From: Clostridium cavendishii DSM 21758
GTDB lineage: Bacteria; Bacillota; Clostridia; Clostridiales; Clostridiaceae
DNA: 64,000 nucleotides
NCBI RefSeq assembly: GCF_900141845.1
Contig: NZ_FQZB01000011.1
Location: forward strand, 1-64,000
Reading direction: 5' to 3'
The notes beneath the pieces are model-generated. The model saw only the letters and a program-made list of their open reading frames with translations. It had not been told where the DNA came from and did no database searches. Every line of letters starts with the position of its first letter. Position 1 is the stretch's first letter. Position numbers and translations under genes: made by a program. Shown one piece after another: positions 51,484 through 60,364 of the stretch.

Positions 51484-52237
51484 TTTCAGCACCTCCTATA
51501 GTAGCAAGAGTGCTTAATAGTTCATTATAGAAATCTTTTCTGCCTTTTGTTTTTTCAATTTCAGTATGAAGTATACCATCCTTTATAAATATAATTCTGT
51601 CACAATAACTTGCTGCAAAGGCATCATGAGTTACCATAACAATTGTTGCTTTATTATTAATATTTAGTAAAGAAAGGTTGTCTAAAAGTTCTTTTGAAGA
51701 TTTTGAGTCTAGTGCTCCTGTAGGCTCATCTGCAAAAATAATTTCTGGTTCTGTTATTATTGCCCTTGCTACTGCTGCTCTTTGCTTCTGACCACCTGAA
51801 ACTTCATAAGGATATTTCGCTAAGATATCTTCAATATTTAAAATACTACTAATCTTTTTTAATTTTTCTTCCATAGTCGCAACATCTACCTTAGATAAGG
51901 AAAGTGGTAAAATAATATTTTCCTTTATGGTTAGTGTATCAAGAAGATTATAATCTTGAAAAACAAAACCTAACTGCTTTCTTCTAAAGCTTGACAATTC
52001 ATCTTCATTAAGATTTAAGAAACTTTTCCCTCTTAGTGAAATTGTTCCTGACGTTGGACTATCAATAGTTGATATTACATTTAATAATGTTGACTTACCT
52101 GATCCAGAAGGTCCCATAATCCCTAAAAATTCACCCTTTTGAACAAAGAAACTTACTCCATTTAGTGCCCTTGATTCACTTTCTACTTGTTTTGACCCAT
52201 ACACTTTTTTCACATCTCTAACTTCCATTATATTCAT
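51470..52237 (-). CDS. BceA-type ABC transporter ATPase (module 2)
   Basis: 255 aa from the ATG at 52237, preceded by AAGGAGG. Walker A 'GPSGSGKSTLLN', Q-loop 'GFVFQDYNLLD', signature 'VSGGQKQRAAVARAI', Walker B 'IIFADEPTGALDS'. First gene of the order ATPase-permease-regulator-kinase, all on the minus strand and probably one operon with an internal hairpin. Confidence 0.93.
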   Translation of the reverse strand: MNIMEVRDVKKVYGSKQVESESRALNGVSFFVQKGEFLGIMGPSGSGKSTLLNVISTIDSPTSGTISLRGKSFLNLNEDELSSFRRKQLGFVFQDYNLLDTLTIKENIILPLSLSKVDVATMEEKLKKISSILNIEDILAKYPYEVSGGQKQRAAVARAIITEPEIIFADEPTGALDSKSSKELLDNLSLLNINNKATIVMVTHDAFAASYCDRIIFIKDGILHTEIEKTKGRKDFYNELLSTLATIGGAESDII

Positions 52238-52337
52238 AAAAATAGCCTCCTTATACTGTAAGGTTATCAACCTTACAGGCTTCTAAATTTAACTTCAGTT
52301 AGATTGTACATATACGATATTAATCTGGATTTAAAAC

Positions 52338-52358
52338 CATCTTAAGTTCATCTTAAGT
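52338..52358 (-). promoter_or_regulatory. Direct repeat, 11-bp period, upstream of module 2
   Basis: CATCTTAAGT occurs at 52338-52347 and 52349-52358 (ACTTAAGATG on the minus strand), about 100 bases before the ATPase start. A third weak unit (TCCTTATAA) follows in phase. This spacing is typical of OmpR-family regulator sites. Confidence 0.55.
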
Positions 52359-52432
52359 TTCCTTATAAAGTCATTGTGAAGAACTATTGAACTTAAAAAT
52401 CAATTTTATGAAAAACTTATTAGCACAAGATA

Positions 52433-52462
52433 AAAGCCATATTGTAAAAACAATATGGCTTT
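52433..52462 (-). terminator. Terminator between modules 2 and 3
   Basis: AAAGCCATATTGT and complement with a 4-base loop and TTTT on the minus side. A second, imperfect inverted repeat (CTCTTA...TAAGAG) lies at 52536-52567. Together they probably end the module 3 transcript. Nothing else is seen in 52359-52661. Confidence 0.65.
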
Positions 52463-52661
52463 CTTATGGTGGAGGCGAAGCATAACCTTTAAAATTTACT
52501 ATACTATCATTTTTAATCCCTCTCTAAAATTAAGACTCTTACACATGCACAACTGCATGAATAAGAGCCTTTACTCTCATAATTAATAATGTTTTTATAG
52601 TTTGACTTTAAAATTGGCGATATGTCATCCAATTTATTTATCCCAGAAGTGAAACTTTCCT

Positions 52662-53384
52662 CTATGCTTCCTGCTTTTTAGATGCCCATATTATTCCTAA
52701 TATTGACGTTATACTTATCACTACAAAAACAAAACATGAAACACTTAGTGGATAGGTAGATCCTACTTGCAGCTGTGGTGAATTAAGTATACGAATAGTA
52801 GTAACGAGAGGTACAAATGAAGAGAAAACATCTGACCATATACTCATAAACGAAACAAATGCATAAATTATAGAAATAGCAATGGCTATTACATAGCTTT
52901 TTTTACTTAAAACTGCTATACATACTACTGGTAGCATAGCTGCAAATACTAAGCAACCAACTGAAATCGTTATCCCTAAGCCATATACAAATTCATCCAA
53001 ATTAATTGTAACTTTAAACAAAGCGGCTGGAAGCCCTAGCAAATAACTGTATAGACAAAAAACTTGAATTCCTGAAAATAAAACAAGTAACTTTGCTAAA
53101 GATAGCTTTACACGATTAACAGGAATAATTAGCAAATTTTTATATGTGTTCTCAATCCGTTCTCTATTGAAAAGATAACTTCCAAACAAACCAAATATAC
53201 AAGGCCACAAAAACAGGATGGCAGGCCAAATGGATTCAATGGTAAAGTCTAACCAATGTTCACCTATTCTAACAGGTCTAATAAGTACTGCAACTATAGG
53301 CAGTATACTGCAACCTCCAAGACATATCCATAACATACCTGATCGCTTTAACTTCTTTAACTCCACCAAAAATAGTTTAACCAA
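52662..53384 (-). CDS. ABC-2 type permease, lantibiotic-immunity-like (module 3)
   Basis: 240 aa with six membrane segments. Starts at TTG, 6 bases after GGGGGTG and overlapping the ATPase gene by 8 bases. 'ELKKLKRSGMLWIC' (amphipathic start) and 'FNRERIENTYKNLLIIPVNRVKLSLAKLLV' (E-x-x-x-x-T-x-x-x-L motif) match ABC-2 permeases of the lantibiotic-immunity/bacitracin-resistance group. It works with the BcrA-like ATPase upstream. Confidence 0.88.
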   Translation of the reverse strand: MVKLFLVELKKLKRSGMLWICLGGCSILPIVAVLIRPVRIGEHWLDFTIESIWPAILFLWPCIFGLFGSYLFNRERIENTYKNLLIIPVNRVKLSLAKLLVLFSGIQVFCLYSYLLGLPAALFKVTINLDEFVYGLGITISVGCLVFAAMLPVVCIAVLSKKSYVIAIAISIIYAFVSFMSIWSDVFSSFVPLVTTIRILNSPQLQVGSTYPLSVSCFVFVVISITSILGIIWASKKQEA

Positions 53385-54291
53385 TTGTCACACCCCCTGT
53401 AAGCTTTAAGAAATATTCCTCTAAGTTGCCCTTATAAATACTAATTTCAGATACGCCTATGCCAGCTACATTGAGCTGCCTATTGATTACTTCAAAATCT
53501 CTATCTAACTCATAAATTTTAATTCCTTTTTCATCAATTACTTCAAAATCAATAACACCCAATTCTTTCTCTAGAATTGGAATCGCCCTCTGAACATTTG
53601 ATACAACCATTTTAACATAATGACGATTTCTTCTTTTTACTTCATCCATTGATAATTCTTCAATTAGTACTCCCTTATCAATAATTCCAATAGTATCAGC
53701 CATCTGTTCTATTTCACTTAAAATATGACTAGAAATAATTACTGTAATACCTTTTTCAGCAGACATTTTTTTGATTAACAACCTAATTTGCTGGATACCT
53801 ACAGGATCTAGTCCATTAGTGGGTTCATCTAAAATAATAAATTCCGGCTCATGCATAAGTGCCATTGCAATCCCTAGACGCTGCTTCATCCCAAGTGAAA
53901 ATTTTCTAATTTGCTTGTTTTTTTCACCTTCTAAATTAACTAATGCTAATACTTTTTCAATAGCATCTTTAGATTGCAACCCTCTTAAATCAGCTATAAT
54001 TTGTAGATTTTCTCTTGCTGTCAGATTTTCATAAAAGGCAGGCATCTCAATAAGTGCCCCAATACGGCTAAAAGCCTCTTTTGTTGGTACATCAAATTTT
54101 TTGTTAAAAAGTATTATTTCTCCAGATGTTGGTTCTAAAAGACCTGTAATCATACGTAATGTCGTTGTTTTCCCTGCGCCATTCCTACCTAGTAGCCCAT
54201 AAATTTCACCTTTTTTAACATGGATATTTAAATCTGATACTGCAAACTGTACACCATATTTCTTGGTTAGTCCGCATGTTTCTAAAACCAT
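53377..54291 (-). CDS. BcrA-like ABC transporter ATPase (module 3)
   Basis: 304 aa. Walker A 'GRNGAGKTTTLRMITGLL', signature 'FSLGMKQRLGIAMAL', Walker B 'FIILDEPTNGLDP', H-loop 'ISSHIL'. The long C-terminal extension (about 225-304, 'MVVSNVQRAIPILEKELG...') is usual in lantibiotic-immunity and bacitracin-exporter ATPases. AAAGGAGG precedes the ATG. Transcribed with the regulator-kinase pair located 80 bases upstream. Confidence 0.92.
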   Translation of the reverse strand: MVLETCGLTKKYGVQFAVSDLNIHVKKGEIYGLLGRNGAGKTTTLRMITGLLEPTSGEIILFNKKFDVPTKEAFSRIGALIEMPAFYENLTARENLQIIADLRGLQSKDAIEKVLALVNLEGEKNKQIRKFSLGMKQRLGIAMALMHEPEFIILDEPTNGLDPVGIQQIRLLIKKMSAEKGITVIISSHILSEIEQMADTIGIIDKGVLIEELSMDEVKRRNRHYVKMVVSNVQRAIPILEKELGVIDFEVIDEKGIKIYELDRDFEVINRQLNVAGIGVSEISIYKGNLEEYFLKLTGGVTIG

Positions 54292-54349
54292 ATAATCTCC
54301 TCCTTTTTTATACTATGAGCTTAGTATAACAAGTACTTCTAATATCCTG

Positions 54350-54367
54350 CTGATATAAATCTGATAT
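54350..54367 (-). promoter_or_regulatory. Direct repeat, 11-bp period, upstream of module 3 transporter
   Basis: CTGATAT at 54350-54356 and again at 54361-54367 (period 11), about 60 bases before the ATPase start and between the kinase and ATPase genes. Sequence differs from the sites of modules 2 and 4; the spacing is the same. Confidence 0.45.
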
Positions 54368-54372
54368 TTTTC

Positions 54373-55287
54373 TTACATATACGAGATTATTGGAAAACTT
54401 ACATGAAATATTGTTTCTCCTGGAACTGAGCGTAGAACAACTACCTCTCCATTCATTTTTTCTGTCAGCTCCTTAGCAATAGCTAGTCCTATTCCACCAC
54501 CGTTGCTTCTTGAAAAATCAGCTTTATAAAGCCGCTCAAAAATAAATGGCAGATGTTCTTCTTTTATTCCTTTACCCTTATCTTTTATATTAATGCATAC
54601 TTTACCTTCATCGATGGCTACAAAAATGCCTAGGTAATACCCATCCTTCCCATGAATAAGTGTATTTCTAATAAGATTTTGAAAAATCCTTGTAATAGCA
54701 TTTTTATCAGCCAAAACAAATACTTCATGTTCTAAAATATTAGCATCAAATACTATCTTTTCTTTTTCTATATATGGAATAAACTCAATGATAATCTGCC
54801 TTAATGCTTCACATATATCTATATTTTCTAAACTTAATACAATTTCACCTGCATCTAATTGAATAAATTCAAATAACTGATTGATGCATTTCTTTAGTGC
54901 TAAAGCTTTCTCTAGCGCAGTATTTATATATTCATTCTCTTGTTCTTTTTGAATTCTTTTCTGTTGAACTGCTTCCAAATAACCAATAACAGAGACGAGA
55001 GGTGTTCTTACATCATGTGATAAATTTGATAAAAGCTCCTTCTTTGTTCTTTTTTCAGTTTCATATTTTTCACTTTGAATGAAGTAAGCCGAAATCAATT
55101 CATTAATTTTAAACCCCAAATCACCTAACAAATCTTTATCCTCTGAAAAAATATAAAGCTTATTTTTCTCTTTCAACAATATATCCATTGTTTGAATCAT
55201 AGCTGCCATTCTTTTCTTCCATCGATAGTTCTTTATTACAAAACAAATAATTATACCTATTAATAAAGCTATAACAACATATGCCAT
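54373..55287 (-). CDS. Sensor histidine kinase (module 3)
   Basis: 304 aa from the ATG at 55287 (MAYVVIALLIG), reached after GAGAGGA at the end of the regulator gene; the frame opens 42 bases earlier. One N-terminal membrane helix and no outer domain; H-box 'NLSHDVRTPLVSVIGYLEAV', N-box 'LIRNTLIHGK', 'DKGKGI', 'GGGIGLAIAKEL'. Kinases without a sensor domain in this class are thought to read the state of their transporter. Its stop lies just before the repeat upstream of the ATPase gene. Confidence 0.88.
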   Translation of the reverse strand: MAYVVIALLIGIIICFVIKNYRWKKRMAAMIQTMDILLKEKNKLYIFSEDKDLLGDLGFKINELISAYFIQSEKYETEKRTKKELLSNLSHDVRTPLVSVIGYLEAVQQKRIQKEQENEYINTALEKALALKKCINQLFEFIQLDAGEIVLSLENIDICEALRQIIIEFIPYIEKEKIVFDANILEHEVFVLADKNAITRIFQNLIRNTLIHGKDGYYLGIFVAIDEGKVCINIKDKGKGIKEEHLPFIFERLYKADFSRSNGGGIGLAIAKELTEKMNGEVVVLRSVPGETIFHVSFPIISYM

Positions 55288-55289
55288 TA

Positions 55290-55991
55290 CTATTCTTCCT
55301 CTCCAGAAAAACGATAACCAATCCCCCATACCGTTTGAATATATTGGGCTGTTTCAGAATCATCCCCAATCTTTTTGCGAAGACGATGAATCAACGCCAT
55401 AATATTGTTATCATCAAAGACATATTCATCCTCCCACACAGCACTATAAATCTGCTTCTTGGTGAACACCTTTCCTCTATTTTTTACTAAAAAGTACATC
55501 AAATCAAATTCTTTCGCAGTCAAATCAACGCCAGTACCATTCAGACGCACTTTGTGAGTAGAAGGATCAATATGCAGATTTCCAATATCAATCGCTTGCT
55601 CAGAATACTCACTGTTTGAATTAAAAACTGTATATCTACGCAGCAGCGAAGCCACACGCGCAGAAAATTCATAGCTGCTAAATGGTTTTGTTAGATAATC
55701 ATCTGCCCCCATGCGCAGCCCAGACACTTTATCTACTTCACTGTTCTTGGCAGTCAGCATTAAAATCGGCACATGGCTTGTTTTTCGAATGTCGGACAAA
55801 ACATCAAAACCACTCTTCTTTGGAAGCATGATGTCCAAAACAATCATATGATAGCTATTTCTAACAGCCTCCAATGTTCCACTTTCTCCATCGTGGCATA
55901 CTGTTACCATATATCCCTCTGTTTCTAAATTATTTTTTAGCAAGCGGCATAAATCAATGTCGTCGTCAATAACAAGAATTTTGTTATTCAT
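55290..55991 (-). CDS. OmpR-family response regulator (module 3)
   Basis: 233 aa. Receiver: 'ILVIDDDIDLCRLL', phospho-acceptor in 'MIVLDIMLPKKSGFDVL', 'MGADDYLTKPFSSYEF'; winged helix with 'LTAKEFDLMYFLVKNRGKVFTKKQIYSAVW' and 'IMALIHRLRKKIGDD'. Base composition is visibly richer in GC than the adjoining kinase and transporter genes (for example 55620-55780), which suggests a different origin for this gene. The stop and the kinase start are 2 bases apart. Confidence 0.92.
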   Translation of the reverse strand: MNNKILVIDDDIDLCRLLKNNLETEGYMVTVCHDGESGTLEAVRNSYHMIVLDIMLPKKSGFDVLSDIRKTSHVPILMLTAKNSEVDKVSGLRMGADDYLTKPFSSYEFSARVASLLRRYTVFNSNSEYSEQAIDIGNLHIDPSTHKVRLNGTGVDLTAKEFDLMYFLVKNRGKVFTKKQIYSAVWEDEYVFDDNNIMALIHRLRKKIGDDSETAQYIQTVWGIGYRFSGEEE

Positions 55992-56052
55992 ATTTCCTTA
56001 GCACTCCTTTCCGACTTTATTCTCTCGCTCTTTCAGTGTATATACTTAGTAT

Positions 56053-56721
56053 TTATTTAAGCAAATCAAATTGTAGATTGTCAAGTACTTTTGCATATGT
56101 TTTAAATCGATCTCTACTTACTATTTTAACATTTTTATAAAGCTTTAAATGAGCTGTTACATCATCTAGATTTCTACTATTTATTATATCTATAGGTTTT
56201 CCAGTCTTTAAATCACAAATTATTGAACCAAAAGTTACTCCTTTTCTAAATGAAAAGTCATCAATTGCAATAAATTCAGCATCATATTTTACAGTTATAT
56301 TATAATTTTTTGTTAATCTGAGAATAGAACTATAGCTTACTGGTATATATTTTTTAAATAGCATATGACATTGATTATCACTTTGACTAAGACCAAGCTT
56401 AAAGAGATAGTTGGATAAGCGTTCAGTTAATCTTTTATATCTTAATAGAAACTCGCTAAACTCTTCTGAAAATATTTTTCTTGGACAACTATCATTATTA
56501 CAAAAGAAGCGTCTTTCTCTAACAATTGGCCTTATATACTTATCCAGTATAGGTAAATCTAATATTTTTCTTTCATATTTACTGTGAACTTTTGAAGTAG
56601 ATTTACCGCACCAAGTACATTTTGCCTCAAAATTATTAAGTTTTAAAATTATTAAAACACGTTCCTCATTGACTTCAAGCTTTTCAACTGTAAAATTACT
56701 CAAAAATGCTTCATTAATCAT
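56053..56721 (-). pseudogene. Truncated ISL3-family transposase
   Basis: 222 aa, about half of a full ISL3 transposase. The N-terminal zinc-binding domain is intact ('CTWCGKSTSKVHSKYERKILDLP', 'RRFFCNNDSCPRKIFSEEF'). It continues into the first catalytic part ('AIDDFSFRKGVTFGSIICDL', 'VSRDRFKTYAKVL'), which carries two of the acidic residues. The frame then ends with LDNLQFDLLK, without the C-terminal half and final glutamate. No flanking inverted repeats were found. It lies between modules 3 and 4. Confidence 0.85.
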
Positions 56722-56980
56722 TTATGTCATTACTCCTAGATCAAATTTGATGCATTAAATTATAGTAGATTTTAATGTACTATTTACCGCTCTCTATTTT
56801 TTCAATTTTAAGTTTAATCTTTAAAATTACTTATAGGGTTTTAAGTTCAAAATTTAATTTATACATTTGCTTAATGCAAGATAAATCAATGATATTTTCA
56901 ATGAATAAATTAAGATTTAATATTAAAATACTATATTAATCACGGTAATCACTTCACCTATATGACTAATTTTATCAAGC

Positions 56981-57670
56981 CTAAACAATTCCCCCATCCT
57001 TAACATTCACTACCCTATTACCATACTCAGCAGTTTCCATTGAATGAGTAACCATTATAATAGTCTTTTTATTCTCCCTATTAATCTTTCTAAGCAGTTC
57101 CATAATCTCAGTTCCAGTCTTACTATCAAGGTTTCCTGTTGGCTCATCTGCAAAGATTATTTCTGGATTATTAATTAATGCCCTAGCTATTGCCACCCTT
57201 TGCTGTTGCCCTCCTGATAATTCCTTTGGAGTATGCTTTCTTCTTTCAGTAAGTCCTACAATCTCTAATATATTATCTAATTCCTTTTTATAATCATTTG
57301 TTTTATTACCATCTAAGAGTACTGGTAATAATATATTTTCCTCTACATTTAAGTTAGGTATTAAATTATAAAATTGAAATACAAAGCCAATATTTCTTCT
57401 TCTCATAACACTTTGTTTATCATCATCAAATTTTGATATATCCTCCCCTTTCATAAGCACCTTACCAGCTGAAGGCTTGTCTAGTCCTCCTAATATATAA
57501 AGAAGTGTACTTTTGCCCGACCCTGATGGTCCCATTATTGATACAAAGTCTCCAACATTAACCTTAAGAGAAATACCTTTTAATATCATTAATGCCTCCT
57601 TGCCCATTTTAAATTCCTTGGTTATATCTTTTCCTTCTACTGCAATATTTTCATTTATACTATTCATCAT
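56981..57670 (-). CDS. LolD/MacB-type ABC transporter ATPase (module 4)
   Basis: 229 aa. Walker A 'GPSGSGKSTLLYILGGL', Q-loop 'GFVFQFYNLIPNLNVEENI', signature 'LSGGQQQRVAIARALI', Walker B 'IIFADEPTGNLDS'. GGGAGGAG precedes the paired ATG ATG. It is the second gene of the transporter unit, 18 bases after the large FtsX permease, with which it should form an exporter. No separate termination signal was found in 56722-56980. Confidence 0.92.
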   Translation of the reverse strand: MMNSINENIAVEGKDITKEFKMGKEALMILKGISLKVNVGDFVSIMGPSGSGKSTLLYILGGLDKPSAGKVLMKGEDISKFDDDKQSVMRRRNIGFVFQFYNLIPNLNVEENILLPVLLDGNKTNDYKKELDNILEIVGLTERRKHTPKELSGGQQQRVAIARALINNPEIIFADEPTGNLDSKTGTEIMELLRKINRENKKTIIMVTHSMETAEYGNRVVNVKDGGIV

Positions 57671-57688
57671 TAACTCCTCCCTAAAAAA

Positions 57689-60184
57689 CTAATCTGTTTT
57701 TATCTTTTCAACTATTTTCATCTTATTGTTCTTTATTATAGGTACAATTGAGCCTACCAATGTTAGAGCTATTCCAATGAATCCTGCTATTAAAAATGTA
57801 GATAACTGAAAATCTGGACTCATTGATATTCTTGGTCCTGCCACTATAAATATTGTTCTTATTTCTAAATAAGAAATTATCATACCAGCACCTGATCCTA
57901 TTATCCCTGAAGTAAAAGCTTCTATTAAAGTCATCTTTACATTCTGTTTCGTGCTAAGCCCCACTGCTCTATACATAGCTATTTCTCTTTGTTTTTGTAT
58001 ATAATTTATCAATAGATTGTTTATAATACCTATAGTGCTTAATAATAAAATACAGTAATTAAGGCTATTTAATGGTTTTAAAAATGCTGTTACCACTTCT
58101 AAGCTATCCTTAGTGAATTCCTCCACCGTTCTACTGTAATTTTCCTTACTTCCATGCATACTTCTTATTTTTGCCATTGTGCCTTCTGAATCTTTTGATC
58201 TATAAACTATCATTCCGTAGGTATTCTGTCCAAAGTCACTTTCTAAATATTTAGATGGAAGTACTGCTTGTGAGTTATTAGCCCTAGATTTATAACTTCC
58301 AAGTACTTCATATTCATATTCACTATTTCCTATAGCTACTTGAATTTTTTCTCCAACTTTAACCTTAAGCATTTTTATAAACTCATAATTCAATAATATA
58401 TTTCTACCATCATTGAATTTTTTAATTGCATTATTCTTCTCTTCACTATCCTCATATTTTAATGCAAACATATCATTGTACTCCTCTAAACTCTTGACTC
58501 CTTCAACTCTATTTGTGCCACAGCCATTTAAAGTCATCGTTCCATTAATAACATAGAGTGGTACCACTGATTTCACATTATCACTGCAACTTAACTTATC
58601 TACAAAAGTCTTATCAATATTCTTAGCTTCTGTAAAGCCATCTAGTTTAGAACCTTTAAATACATCTCCAATATAAGTACTTACAAAACTTCCTACTACA
58701 GTAATTACAATAACAGCTGATATACTTATAAAAAGAAGTGTAATATTTTGAGTAATATTCTTATTATCTCTCATGTTTCTTGCAGAAAGCTTTCCTTCAT
58801 TACCTAAAATAACACCATATACTTTTTCTAAAACTAAAGAAATACCATTTGTAACTATAGGTATTAGAATAATCGTAGCAACTATTAACGTTATTAAAGA
58901 TAATCCTCCTCCAATTAATAGCATATTTCCTTTTAATATATTAGGAAGTAAAATCGATATAAAAAATAAAATAGCTCCCATTAATATCTTAAATTTATTA
59001 CTCACATGTTTTTTTTCTACTGTTCCTAGTACAATATCCTTTACTGGGATTTCACTAGATTTTTTCACTGGAATATAAGCACTTAAATTTGACATAATAA
59101 TTGCTACAAAAAATGTTACTATAAGACTTGTAGCAGTAATTACCATAGGAATCTCTACTCCTTGTGTAAGGTTTTGTGTCATTCCTCTCAGCATAAACTT
59201 TAATGTAATCATCCCTAAAGGTATTCCTATTGCCCCTCCTAATACTCCATAAACTAAACTTTCTAACATAAGTATCTTTGTAACTGCCTTCTTAGTTGCT
59301 CCAATACTACGAAATGTTCCTATTACACGTAATCTTTCAATTGTAATAACCTTATAGCTACTATATATAATAAAAATACTCATTGTTAATGAAAAGAAAC
59401 TTATTAAGAAAAATGGCATAGTTTTTTGTTTTGCATCTTGCTCTATTTGCTTTTCATCTACCACAGCATTAACCTTATATTTATCTTGAGATAATGTTTT
59501 TGATACTTCCGTTATTAGTGTATTAGTATCAATATTTTTTTTAGGCTCTAGAAGAATTTCAGTGTATTCATCCTTTATGTTTAAAATATCTCTTAAGGTT
59601 TCCTTTGGAATTAATGCATTAAATCCTCTAGTGCTTCTTAAAAATACTGTGTCATAGGCTGCAATCCCATAGACTTCAAAGTTGATAGGTTTTTGATTAA
59701 TTGTTAGCTTTATGTTATCTCCCTTTTTTATCTTATATTTAGTTGTAAATTTCTCTGGAAGGATTATTTTATAGCCACTAAAATTGCTTAAATCCTCATT
59801 GTCTATAAGTCTTGGTTTATTAATAGTATTAAGTCCATCTAAATCTGCTGCTAACATATCAAAGTTTTCAAAATATCCATTTTCACTATATAATGCTGTA
59901 CTTTTTATTATTCCTACTTTACTTTTAATTTTATCTAGATTTTTTACCACATCTTCTTTAATAAATTTTAGTTGTTCATTTTCATTTTTCGTTGCTGTTA
60001 CACTTACTGTGGCCACCCCTGAATATCCTTTTTCCATCTTTCTTTGAGCTACTTTATAAGAATCTCCCATAGTAAGAGAAACAAATAATAAAGTAGTAGA
60101 TAATATTACAGATAGCAGCATAACAGCTGTCCTAGTTTTTCTTTCCTTAATGTTATTTAAAATATACTTAAATATGATTTTCAT
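57689..60184 (-). CDS. FtsX-type ABC permease, two-unit form (module 4)
   Basis: 831 aa. It begins with a membrane helix and a MacB-like periplasmic-type outer domain (about 40-240). FtsX helices follow at about 255-370 ('GTFRSIGATKKAVTKILMLE'), then a helix pair near 400-450. A second outer domain (about 510-690) and a second FtsX unit ('AMYRAVGLSTKQNVKMTLIEAF') at 700-825 end the protein. This duplicated layout is common in Firmicute exporters linked to two-component systems. The ribosome binding site is modest (GTGGGTG). Confidence 0.9.
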   Translation of the reverse strand: MKIIFKYILNNIKERKTRTAVMLLSVILSTTLLFVSLTMGDSYKVAQRKMEKGYSGVATVSVTATKNENEQLKFIKEDVVKNLDKIKSKVGIIKSTALYSENGYFENFDMLAADLDGLNTINKPRLIDNEDLSNFSGYKIILPEKFTTKYKIKKGDNIKLTINQKPINFEVYGIAAYDTVFLRSTRGFNALIPKETLRDILNIKDEYTEILLEPKKNIDTNTLITEVSKTLSQDKYKVNAVVDEKQIEQDAKQKTMPFFLISFFSLTMSIFIIYSSYKVITIERLRVIGTFRSIGATKKAVTKILMLESLVYGVLGGAIGIPLGMITLKFMLRGMTQNLTQGVEIPMVITATSLIVTFFVAIIMSNLSAYIPVKKSSEIPVKDIVLGTVEKKHVSNKFKILMGAILFFISILLPNILKGNMLLIGGGLSLITLIVATIILIPIVTNGISLVLEKVYGVILGNEGKLSARNMRDNKNITQNITLLFISISAVIVITVVGSFVSTYIGDVFKGSKLDGFTEAKNIDKTFVDKLSCSDNVKSVVPLYVINGTMTLNGCGTNRVEGVKSLEEYNDMFALKYEDSEEKNNAIKKFNDGRNILLNYEFIKMLKVKVGEKIQVAIGNSEYEYEVLGSYKSRANNSQAVLPSKYLESDFGQNTYGMIVYRSKDSEGTMAKIRSMHGSKENYSRTVEEFTKDSLEVVTAFLKPLNSLNYCILLLSTIGIINNLLINYIQKQREIAMYRAVGLSTKQNVKMTLIEAFTSGIIGSGAGMIISYLEIRTIFIVAGPRISMSPDFQLSTFLIAGFIGIALTLVGSIVPIIKNNKMKIVEKIKTD

Positions 60185-60290
60185 TTATTCACCCACTTTT
60201 TTATTTTCCTTTTCACTAAAATAGGAGTAGCTGCGCCCACTAACTCCGTTTTATTTTTTTGTTTAACCATATTTTTCTGTACAAAAAAAG

Positions 60291-60324
60291 ATTGTTAGCT
60301 TATTAAAAATAATAAACTAACAAC
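60291..60324 (-). terminator. Terminator after the module 4 kinase
   Basis: ATTGTTAGCTTATTA pairs with TAATAAACTAACAAC (near-perfect) and ends in TTTTTTTG on the minus strand. It separates the regulator-kinase unit from the transporter unit, which must then have its own promoter in 60185-60290 or read-through. Confidence 0.75.
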
Positions 60325-60362
60325 CTTAATATCCATTTTATTTAACCTTAAGACCACCTTAA
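60323..60362 (-). promoter_or_regulatory. Three in-phase repeats upstream of module 4 transporter
   Basis: ACCTTAA occurs at 60323-60329, 60345-60351 and 60356-60362, that is with spacings of 22 and 11 bases (TTAAGGT on the minus strand). It resembles the ATCTTAA repeats of module 2, whose regulator is the paralogue of module 4's. The first copy overlaps the terminator stem. Confidence 0.5.
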
Positions 60363-60364
60363 TG

